DNA of 64,000 nt. It comes from UBA1660 sp964462035 (lineage in GTDB: Bacteria > Myxococcota_A > Polyangia > Polyangiales > Houyiibacteriaceae). The DNA is taken from the NCBI GenBank assembly GCA_964462035.1, contig CAYXAP010000054.1:1-64000 (forward strand), read 5' to 3'. A model generated the notes under the pieces. The model saw nothing but the letters and a program-made list of their open reading frames with translations. It was not told where the DNA came from and did no database searches. Positions 35,179 to 41,787 of this stretch are shown here, in pieces; position 1 is the stretch's first letter; the number at the start of each line of letters is the position of its first letter. A program made the position numbers and the translations under genes.

Positions 35179-35188
35179 ATGATACGAT
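35179..35188. promoter_or_regulatory. overlapping divergent -10 elements
   Basis: ATGATACGAT contains TACGAT for the plus gene (8 nt before ATG 35197) and TATCAT for the minus gene (7 nt before ATG 35171), sharing two bases. RNA polymerase cannot occupy both at once, so the pair should be mutually exclusive. Confidence 0.45.
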
Positions 35189-35196
35189 GCCTCTCG

Positions 35197-35676
35197 ATGG
35201 GGCGCTTCTTCATCCTCTTCGGAGTCCTGCTGGTCACCTACCTGGGCTTCTTCCTCTTCCCGACCCCGAAGAACGGGCAGAGCGTGGAGGAGATCGCCGG
35301 AATGCCGGTGGTCTGCGTGGGCGCCGCCGAAGAAGAGCCCTGCTGGCTGACCATCGGCGCCGGACAGGGCGTGGTCCTCGTCGGGATGGGCGGCGCGGGG
35401 ATCGTCTGCTTCGCCCTCTACAGCGTCGGGCTCCTCTTCGCGACGGGGCAGCTCGCGGCCGGTGGCCTCTGCATCGGACAGGTCGGCTTCGGCGGGAGCT
35501 TCTTCCTCGGTCAGGCCGGCGTCGGCCCCGTGGCGCTCGGTCAGATCGTCGGCGGTGCGCTGGTGGCTGGGCAGGGAGCGCTCGGCGCGAGCGGCGGCGA
35601 CTTCATGAAAGAGCTCAGCGCCGAGCTGAACCAGATCCTCGGCAAGGGCGGCGAGCCGCCGGCGCCGACGAGTTAG
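35197..35676 (+). CDS. membrane protein with decapeptide Gly-Gln repeats
   Basis: The protein has 159 residues. An N-terminal transmembrane helix (about 4-21) is followed by a hydrophobic Gly-rich region. Between residues 81 and 130 there are five ~10-residue repeats with GQ at 84, 94, 105, 115 and 125 (for example FATGQLAAGG, LCIGQVGFGG), and another GQ at 56. The regular period suggests a membrane-associated beta-solenoid or packed helical hairpins. No family is recognised. It is divergent from the membrane protein at 34218, with overlapping promoters, and its 3' end overlaps the diiron gene by 4 bp. Confidence 0.72.
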   Translation: MGRFFILFGVLLVTYLGFFLFPTPKNGQSVEEIAGMPVVCVGAAEEEPCWLTIGAGQGVVLVGMGGAGIVCFALYSVGLLFATGQLAAGGLCIGQVGFGGSFFLGQAGVGPVALGQIVGGALVAGQGALGASGGDFMKELSAELNQILGKGGEPPAPTS

Positions 35677-36644
35677 GCCGCCGCGCCCTTCATGGCGAGG
35701 GTCTCGCGCGCCATCTCGGCGAAGCTCTTCTTCTGGACCTCGACTTCGTCCGCATCGGTGTAGAGCTTCGCGAGCACGCGTGGCTCGAGCCCCAAGATGC
35801 GCGAGATCGCCGGGCCGGCGATGCGACCGACGATCGGGTGGTTGAAGCCATCCTGCATCGCGCGGAGGAATCGGTTGAAGGGCCGGTGCTGCACCTCTTC
35901 CTTGAGGCCGATGAGCTGGATCCGGCGGAACGCCTCCAGCAGCCGCTTGCCGCTGGGGTCGGTCATGTCCATCGGGCGGAAGAACACGTCGCGCAGGAAC
36001 GGCCCCGCTCGCCAGGTGAAGATGGCGAAGGTCAGCAGGGCGCGCGCCTTCTGCAGCGAGCTCTTCTCGGGCTGCGCCGCTTCCCACGATTCGTACTTCG
36101 CCGACGCGTAGTACTCGACCATGAAGTAGTCGATGGCGATGTGCCGCGACTCGTCGCGATTGATCAGCCGCATCGCCTGGTCGCTCATCGCGTCGCCCAC
36201 GTAGTCGTTCAGCGAACGGAGCAGCGCGATGTCGAGGAGGATCTCGCCGCTCGTGATGTAGGCGTTGGCGACCTCCGGGGACACATGCCGAAGCACCGCC
36301 CGGAACGCCGGCGCGAAGCGCTGCAGGTGTCGGTTCACCTCGTAGTCGCGGTAGTGGTGCACGTCGTAGTGGCGCGCGAGCCGTTCGGCGACCACCGCGT
36401 GTCGCTCCTCGTCGATCACGAAGGTCTCGAAGATGGCCTGCAGCGTCGGGTCGTCGACCAGGTCGCGCTGCACCTGGAAGAGCTGGCCCGCCAGCCGCTC
36501 GATGGCGGACATGTCCGTGAAGTACTGCACGATCGCCATCTCGTCGTCGCGAGAGAGCTCCTTGGGCGCCACGCTCCAGTCGAGATCGTCGTCCGCGTCC
36601 CACTGGAGGCGGCGGCACTTCTCGAGCATGCGGTCCAAGTCCAC
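35673..36644 (-). CDS. ferritin-like diiron protein (AurF-like)
   Basis: The protein has about 323 residues and is mostly helical. Two EXXH motifs, DEERHAVV and DESRHIAID, plus further Glu and His in helices define a carboxylate-bridged diiron site of ferritin-like/AurF type, typical of oxygenases acting on small molecules. No transmembrane segment is present. GTG 36644 is fixed by TATACT exactly 6 nt upstream, so the in-frame ATG at 36698 is rejected. Downstream it overlaps the convergent Gly-Gln repeat gene by 4 bp; upstream lies the tRNA locus. The substrate is unknown. Confidence 0.82.
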   Translation of the reverse strand: MDLDRMLEKCRRLQWDADDDLDWSVAPKELSRDDEMAIVQYFTDMSAIERLAGQLFQVQRDLVDDPTLQAIFETFVIDEERHAVVAERLARHYDVHHYRDYEVNRHLQRFAPAFRAVLRHVSPEVANAYITSGEILLDIALLRSLNDYVGDAMSDQAMRLINRDESRHIAIDYFMVEYYASAKYESWEAAQPEKSSLQKARALLTFAIFTWRAGPFLRDVFFRPMDMTDPSGKRLLEAFRRIQLIGLKEEVQHRPFNRFLRAMQDGFNHPIVGRIAGPAISRILGLEPRVLAKLYTDADEVEVQKKSFAEMARETLAMKGAAA

Positions 36645-36650
36645 GGCCGC

Positions 36651-36656
36651 AGTATA
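36651..36656 (-). promoter_or_regulatory. -10 element TATACT of a leaderless start
   Basis: TATACT on the minus strand, followed by gcggcc and then GTG 36644. This is the best match to TATAAT among the leaderless-type elements in the window, and it shares its 6-nt spacer with the YkgJ-like gene at 38052. Confidence 0.55.
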
Positions 36657-36733
36657 GCGCGCACCCCCATCGCCGGCCCACTTGGACCGCGGTGTCATGG
36701 GGGTGGAGAGAGGCGACGAGCGATGGTGAGACG

Positions 36734-36753
36734 GCCGAGCCCGAGGGCCCGGC
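36734..36753 (-). terminator. GC-rich hairpin downstream of the tRNA
   Basis: GCCGGGCCC and GGGCTCGGC pair almost perfectly (one G-T) about 52 nt past the tRNA 3' end. There is no T-tract, so it is only a candidate terminator or processing site. Confidence 0.35.
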
Positions 36754-36780
36754 TAGCTGAGTCGAACCAGAATCGAGTGC

Positions 36781-36807
36781 ATGTAGTCCCACCGGCATTC
36801 GCCCTGG
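36781..36807. repeat. 27-bp direct repeat, copy 1
   Basis: ATGTAGTCCC-A-CCGGCATTCGCC-CT-GG. It is matched at 36952-36978 with three differences (24 of 27 identical), 171 bp apart, on either side of the tRNA. This copy includes the CCA end of the tRNA at 36805-36807. Confidence 0.6.
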
Positions 36808-36879
36808 AGTGGCGGGTGGGATTCGCACCCACGGCGACCGGGTTTGCAATCCGGCTCCTCACTGTTCGGACTCCGCCAC
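36805..36879 (-). tRNA. tRNA-Cys(GCA)-like gene, non-canonical
   Basis: A 75-nt cloverleaf on the minus strand. The acceptor stem GTGGCGG/CCGCCAC is a perfect 7 bp, the anticodon loop TTGCAAA has GCA at 36847-36845, the T-stem GTGGG/CCCAC is perfect, the discriminator is T73 as in tRNA-Cys, and CCA is encoded. Departures: position 8 is A rather than T; the D-stem is only 3 bp (TCC/GGA) with loop GAACAGTGA lacking the G18-G19 pair; the T-loop is TGCGAAT, with G where invariant T55 should be; and the anticodon stem closes with an A-C mismatch. Loss of G18-G19 together with T55 removes the usual elbow contacts, so it may be specialised or decaying. Confidence 0.75.
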
Positions 36880-36951
36880 GGAGCTGTCGATGAAAGCGAC
36901 GACGAGGAATGACGAGACTGATGACCCTCTCGGGCCATCGGGTTACAGCCG

Positions 36952-36978
36952 ATGTAGTCCCGCCGGCATTCGCCGCGG
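36952..36978. repeat. 27-bp direct repeat, copy 2
   Basis: ATGTAGTCCC-G-CCGGCATTCGCC-GC-GG, the partner of 36781-36807. It lies upstream of the tRNA on the minus strand. The 378-bp stretch 36645-37023 contains only the promoter, hairpin, tRNA and these repeats; no credible protein gene is present. Confidence 0.6.
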
Positions 36979-37023
36979 GCCACTTGGTAAGCACGGCACG
37001 TCGACCGTCAACCGCTCCGGTGC

Positions 37024-38052
37024 TCAGCGACCGGGGACCAGCACTTCGTGGTCCAGCAACACGCGGAGGCGTGCTTCCCCGAGCGCATCGGCGGCGTCGG
37101 CGCCGCTCCCGCCCTCGCAGCGGGCGACGGTCTCGAGCTCGTCGACCTCGAGGACGATGGGGTCCGAGTCGCGGTAGGTGCGCAGCGCGACCCGGTCGCC
37201 GCGCCGGGCGCTGAGGGTTCGTGGGCCGAGCACGACCCGCTCGGGCAACGGCGTCGGTTCGAGCGCGAGGGCGGCCGCCGCGAGCGCCCGCCGGTGGCGG
37301 TCGACCGTGGCGCCGCCGAGCGCGAGCGCGGTGGCGCCCTCGAGCCCTTCGACGAGCTCGTGGCACTCGGCGTAGAAGCGCTGCTCCTCGAAGCGGCGCT
37401 CGCCCCAGAGCGCGGCGTAGAGCGCGGGCGGCGGGTGCTGGTAGGGGCGGTCCTTTTCGAGCGCGAGCGCGAGCAGCGCCTCGTCGCCGACGCCGAGCTC
37501 TCGAAGACAGTGGTGGGCGAGGCTCTCCTCCATGGCGGCGAGGAACGCGCGCAGCGCGAGCCAGAAGCGGCCGCCGGTCGCGCCGCGGGTGTGCTTGCAG
37601 AACCAGGTCGCGCAGACGGCGTTGCGCGCCTCGTGAACGGTGCAGCGGGCGTGCTCGTCGCTGGCGTCCAGGTAGCCGCACGCGAGCTCCGCGTCCTTGC
37701 CGAAGCGCTCCTCGTCCGCCGCGCGCCACAGCGGGTAGGCGGGCGGCCGGTCGATGCCGAGGGGCGTGACGCCGGCGCGCTCTCGGATGCGGGCGGCGAG
37801 CCGTTGCCGCCCGCGTTCGAGGCGGGGGTCGACCTGCCGGAAGAACGCGCCGACCTGGAAGTTGGCCAGCACCGGCTCGTAGGTGCAGCAGCGGACTTCG
37901 GCGTGAAAGGCATCGTCGCCTTCACCGATCATGGGGCAGGCGCGGCAATCGGCGCGATGCTCCACGGGCACCACTGCCGGGTCGAGGGCGGCCCGAGCCC
38001 AGGTTCGCATCAGCGGCGGGAGCGCGTCGAGGGCGGGGTGGGCCGAGCTCAT
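37024..38052 (-). CDS. YkgJ-like Cys-cluster protein
   Basis: The protein has 342 residues and is cytoplasmic. The N-terminal half carries the YkgJ/CxxCxxxxC-type metal-cluster pattern: DCRACP, EVRCCTYEP, and the later CTVHEARNAVCATWFCKH, which together offer enough Cys for a zinc or iron-sulfur site. The C-terminal half is helical and then beta-rich with no recognised domain. ATG 38052 is fixed by TATGGT exactly 6 nt upstream, so the in-frame codons before it are not used. It is divergent from the RND exporter, with starts 64 bp apart. The role is unknown. Confidence 0.78.
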   Translation of the reverse strand: MSSAHPALDALPPLMRTWARAALDPAVVPVEHRADCRACPMIGEGDDAFHAEVRCCTYEPVLANFQVGAFFRQVDPRLERGRQRLAARIRERAGVTPLGIDRPPAYPLWRAADEERFGKDAELACGYLDASDEHARCTVHEARNAVCATWFCKHTRGATGGRFWLALRAFLAAMEESLAHHCLRELGVGDEALLALALEKDRPYQHPPPALYAALWGERRFEEQRFYAECHELVEGLEGATALALGGATVDRHRRALAAAALALEPTPLPERVVLGPRTLSARRGDRVALRTYRDSDPIVLEVDELETVARCEGGSGADAADALGEARLRVLLDHEVLVPGR

Positions 38053-38058
38053 GGCCGC

Positions 38059-38064
38059 ACCATA
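38059..38064 (-). promoter_or_regulatory. -10 element TATGGT of a leaderless start
   Basis: TATGGT-gcggcc-ATG on the minus strand, with the same 6-nt spacer as the diiron gene at 36644. Confidence 0.5.
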
Positions 38065-38116
38065 GCGCGGGGGTGGCTTGCGGCGGGGCGCCAGCGGGGC
38101 CATTCCACGCGGGACC

Positions 38117-40612
38117 ATGGCCGACGAGTCGACAGACCCTTCCGAGACCGGCTTCTGGGCTCGCTACGTGGCCTTCGCCCAGCGGCGCTGGGCCGTGGTC
38201 TTGCTCGCGGTCGTCGGCATCACGGCGGGGTCGGTCGTCGGGCTGCAGAGCCTGAAGATCGACGCCCGCATCGAGGCCCTGCTCCCCGGTGACACGCCGT
38301 CCCAGCGGGCCATCGCCGAGCTGAAGGAGCGAGCGGCGACCACGGCACCGTTGGTGCTCGTGGTGGCCAGCGACGACCCGGAGCTCAACCACCAGCTCGC
38401 GCGGCAAGCGCGCGACGGGGTCGCCGACTGGCCGGAGACCCGGTGGGCCGTCGACCAGCGCTCGCCCGAGCCCTTCCTCGACCGGCGTCTGCTCTGGCTG
38501 CCCGCCGAAGAGCTCGAGGGCCTCGCCGATCGAGTCGAGGAGTTGGTCGAGCACCAGCGCTGTGAAGCCAACCCCATGTGCTTCACGCTCGACGACCCGC
38601 CGGAGCTGCCAGACGAAGAGGAGCTGCGCGAGCTCTTCCTGGCTCAGCCCGAGGTGAAGGGGTTGGCGGCCTTCGTCAGCGGCGGCTCCGATGGCGGCGC
38701 GGAGATGCCGACCGACGAGGCGTCGATGGAGTCGGTCGGACGCCTGTGCGCGAATCAGGGGCGGGTGTGTATCGTCGAGGCCTCGCTCGAGGGGGACTCC
38801 AGCGACCTCGGCTACGCGACCGAGATCCTCGAGCGCTCGCAGGCGCTGCTCGATTCGTTGCGTCCGGAGGACGCGCCCGAGTCTCTCCAGATGGTGGTCT
38901 CGGGCCGCTACCGAAACGCGCCCCTCACCGCGCAGCGGGTCGGCGAAGACCTGAAGGCGACCTCCATCGCCGGGCTCGTGCTCCTGGTCCTCCTGGTCGT
39001 CGCGCAGTTCCGGGGACCGCGGGCCGCGTTCGTTCTCCTGGCGCCGGTCGGTCTCGCGGTGCTGGCCACCCTCGGCATCCTCGGCTTCGTCCACCCGACG
39101 CTGAACCTCATCAGCGCGTTCACGCTGGCCATATTGGCGGGTCTGGGGATCGACTTCGGTCTGCACCTGCTCACCCACTACGGTGAGCGGCGACAGGCGG
39201 GCGACGCCCCTGGCGCAGCCATGGTCGCGACGCTCGAGTCGATGTGGCGCTCGGCGGCCACGGCGGCCACGACCACCGCCTGCGCGTTCGCGGCCCTCGG
39301 AGCGGCGGACTTCCGCGGCTTCGCGGAGATGGGCGTGAACGCCGCGCTCGGCATCATGCTGAGCCTGGTCGCGTTCCTCTTCGTGTTCCCCTGGCTGGTG
39401 CTTCTGCTCGATCGGGTGGTGAAGGAGAAGGGCAGCCCGACCCGCTACCTCCCCTTCGACCAGATCCGCTCGCCCAGCCGCGGCGTGCTGCGCGCCTTCG
39501 TCGTGCTCGGCGTCCTCCTCTCCATCGGTGGCGGTCTCGTCGGTGCTGGGGTCGTGGGGCCCGGGCTGACCTTCGAAACGGACTTCGGCAAGCTCCAGCC
39601 GGAGGACCAGGGCCACGGCATCGCCGACGTGCAGGACGCACGCGGCGGGACGAGCGGCGCGATGGTCTACCTGCTCGCGGACGATGCGGACGCGCTGGAG
39701 GCGGCGGCGCTCGACGTCGGCGCCCGCGAGATGCCCACCGAAGACACGCTTCTCGTCACTCCGCGGACGCTCGTCCCCGGGAACCAGGTGGCGAAGCTCG
39801 CGGCGATCGGTCGCATGCGCGAGGCGGTCGCCAGTGTCCGCGGGCACCTCGAGGGTGAGGCCGCCGAACGGGTCGCAGCGGTCGAGCCGCTCCTCGCGGT
39901 CGACGAGCCCTTCACCACCGAGGACCTGCCGCTCTGGGCCAAGGACCTCTTGGTCGAGGCCGACGGCAGCACGGGTCGCATGGCGCTGCTCTACCTCAAG
40001 ATGCGAGCCGCCGACGCGGCCCTGATGGAGGACCTGGCCAACCGGATCCAGACCTGGCGAGAGGCCAACCCGGCGGTGACCTTCGCGTCGCCGCACGCCG
40101 TGCTCGGTGAGGTCGTGCCCGGTCTGCAGAAGGACGCGCCGACGATGATCCTGCTGGCGCTGCTAGGCCTCACGTTGGCGACGTTGGCGATCGGTCGGAG
40201 CATTCGGCGGACGCTGTGGGTGCTCTCCCCCGTGCTCCTCGCGTCGGGCATGGCCGCCGGCATGTTGGTCCTCGTCGGCGTGAAGCTGAACCTCTACGAC
40301 CTACTGGTCGTCCCAGTCGCTTTCGGCGTCGCGATCGACGGAGCCGTCTACGTCGTCTGGTCCATGCGCGACGAGTCCGCGTCCGACCTGCCCATCGCCA
40401 GCCGCGCCGTCCTCGGTTCCACCCTGACCACCATGACCGCCTTCGGCAGCCTCATGGTCGCCAACAACCCCGGCCTCGCCAGCATCGGCCACGCCGCCAT
40501 CGTCTGCATCGGCCTGACCCTCCTGACCAACCTCATCTGGCTCCCCGCCGCCCTCACGCTGCCAGCCAAACCCCGGGGACACTCCCCCCCTTCGGAACCC
40601 CCTGCGACATAG
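38117..40612 (+). CDS. RND/MMPL-family exporter
   Basis: The protein has about 831 residues. Two halves each have one helix, a large extracytoplasmic loop and a five-helix bundle: TM1 about 24-46, loop to ~285, TM2-6 ~285-450, TM7 ~460-485, loop to ~680, TM8-12 ~680-810. GIDFGLHLLTHYGER is the conserved TM4 proton-relay region; the second half has AIDGAVYVVWSMRD. The family exports lipids or other hydrophobic molecules (MmpL, HpnN). ATG 38117 (MADESTDPSE) precedes a hydrophilic N-terminus; the upstream in-frame ATG overlaps the divergent promoter. Confidence 0.9.
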   Translation: MADESTDPSETGFWARYVAFAQRRWAVVLLAVVGITAGSVVGLQSLKIDARIEALLPGDTPSQRAIAELKERAATTAPLVLVVASDDPELNHQLARQARDGVADWPETRWAVDQRSPEPFLDRRLLWLPAEELEGLADRVEELVEHQRCEANPMCFTLDDPPELPDEEELRELFLAQPEVKGLAAFVSGGSDGGAEMPTDEASMESVGRLCANQGRVCIVEASLEGDSSDLGYATEILERSQALLDSLRPEDAPESLQMVVSGRYRNAPLTAQRVGEDLKATSIAGLVLLVLLVVAQFRGPRAAFVLLAPVGLAVLATLGILGFVHPTLNLISAFTLAILAGLGIDFGLHLLTHYGERRQAGDAPGAAMVATLESMWRSAATAATTTACAFAALGAADFRGFAEMGVNAALGIMLSLVAFLFVFPWLVLLLDRVVKEKGSPTRYLPFDQIRSPSRGVLRAFVVLGVLLSIGGGLVGAGVVGPGLTFETDFGKLQPEDQGHGIADVQDARGGTSGAMVYLLADDADALEAAALDVGAREMPTEDTLLVTPRTLVPGNQVAKLAAIGRMREAVASVRGHLEGEAAERVAAVEPLLAVDEPFTTEDLPLWAKDLLVEADGSTGRMALLYLKMRAADAALMEDLANRIQTWREANPAVTFASPHAVLGEVVPGLQKDAPTMILLALLGLTLATLAIGRSIRRTLWVLSPVLLASGMAAGMLVLVGVKLNLYDLLVVPVAFGVAIDGAVYVVWSMRDESASDLPIASRAVLGSTLTTMTAFGSLMVANNPGLASIGHAAIVCIGLTLLTNLIWLPAALTLPAKPRGHSPPSEPPAT

Positions 40613-40659
40613 GGCGTTCCCAGCCGAGAATTCAAATACTCCCCCGAGCGCGCGAGCGG

Positions 40660-41745
40660 CTACACCATCGCGTCGCTGGCGATCGTCGGGTTCGCCCGCA
40701 CGAACTCGACCAGATTCCCGAAGTAAGAGCGCAGGTTCGGGCAGTGGATCCCCACCTCCGCCAGGTCGCGGCTCGCGTTGTCGGTCAGGTAGTGCGTCGG
40801 GTGCACGAAGTAGTCGATCACGTGCGGCGGGAACTCGAAGAGCGCTTCCACCCCCGGCACGTGCGCGACGGCGCCCTTGGCGAGCCCGAGCGGAAGCGGG
40901 ATCTTGATGAGCCTCTTGCCGGTCTCGCGCTCCATCGTGTCGATGAGCTCGACCACCGTCAGGGGCGCCGGGTCCGCGAGCTGGTAGCAGACGCCCACGT
41001 TGTCTTCGCGCGCGCTGAGCGCGGCGATGGCGTTCACCACGAAGTCGCGCGGCACCACGTTGAAGCGCGTCGCGCTCGGGTCGCCGACCATCGGCATCAC
41101 CGAGAAGGCCCCCGGCTGCTTGAGCACGAAGCGGATCGCGAAGTAGGGGCCGTCGAACTTCTGGGTCGCGCCGGTCGCCGAGTCGCCGACCACGACCGCC
41201 GGCCGATAGATCGTCGTCGGGATCCGGTCCATCCGCGCCCGAACCTCGACCTCGGCGTAGTGCTTCGTGGACTCGTAGTGGTTGTTGAAGGACTGGCCGA
41301 GCTCGAGGTCGTCCTCGCGGAACGGACCGGCGTAGCGCCCGCTCACGTAGCAGGTGCTCACGTAGTGGTGCCGCTCGAGCTTCGGGCACCGCTCGCAGTA
41401 ATCGAGCACGTGGCGCGTACCGAGCACGTTCACCTTCTGGGCGAGCTCGATCCCGACCGCGAGGTCGTAGACCGCCGCCAGGTGGTGGACCTCGACCGTG
41501 TCGGCCGCGAGCTCCGCGAGCCGCGGACCGAGCCCCAGATCGGGCAGCGTGATGTCGCCCTCGACCAGCTCGATACGGTCGCCGACGCCGTGCTCGCGCT
41601 CGAGCGCCGCGACCGCCTGCTCCGCCTGCGGCCGATAGCGCCCCTGGATCAGACACACGGCGCGGTGCTCGCTCCGCTTCAGGAGCCGGGGCAGCAGCTC
41701 ACGCCCGAGAAAGCCAGGGAACCCGGTGAAGAAGACGACAGCCAT
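40660..41745 (-). CDS. NAD(P)-dependent SDR, thioester-reductase-like
   Basis: The protein has about 361 residues. The nucleotide-binding motif FFTGFPGFLGRELL is a TGxxGxxG site and YESTK supplies the Tyr-Lys catalytic pair. The sequence fits the extended SDR branch that includes carboxylic-acid/thioester reductase domains (NAD_binding_4), here as a stand-alone protein without adenylation or carrier domains, so it probably reduces an acyl-CoA or acyl-ACP, or oxidises a sterol-like alcohol. ATG 41745 has GGAGG just upstream; GTG 41763 is the alternative. Confidence 0.85.
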   Translation of the reverse strand: MAVVFFTGFPGFLGRELLPRLLKRSEHRAVCLIQGRYRPQAEQAVAALEREHGVGDRIELVEGDITLPDLGLGPRLAELAADTVEVHHLAAVYDLAVGIELAQKVNVLGTRHVLDYCERCPKLERHHYVSTCYVSGRYAGPFREDDLELGQSFNNHYESTKHYAEVEVRARMDRIPTTIYRPAVVVGDSATGATQKFDGPYFAIRFVLKQPGAFSVMPMVGDPSATRFNVVPRDFVVNAIAALSAREDNVGVCYQLADPAPLTVVELIDTMERETGKRLIKIPLPLGLAKGAVAHVPGVEALFEFPPHVIDYFVHPTHYLTDNASRDLAEVGIHCPNLRSYFGNLVEFVRANPTIASDAMV

Positions 41746-41787
41746 GCCCTCCGTTTGTCCCACGGCGTGAGGCCGGGCAAGCGCCGC

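Noticed and set aside
34495..36849. 784-codon minus-strand open frame
   Set aside because: It starts inside the tRNA and runs in the wrong frame through the diiron protein and the two membrane-protein genes. The N-terminal sequence is a typical tRNA-derived artefact.
34581..36893. 770-codon plus-strand open frame
   Set aside because: Antisense to the diiron protein; composition is low-complexity Arg/Ala/Glu, as expected from GC-rich shadows.
36781..36978. Possible CRISPR array
   Set aside because: Only two repeat copies, with a tRNA between them, and no cas genes.
36753..36983. 76-codon minus-strand open frame with repeated GECR-DY
   Set aside because: The repetition comes from the 27-bp direct repeats and the frame overlaps the tRNA.
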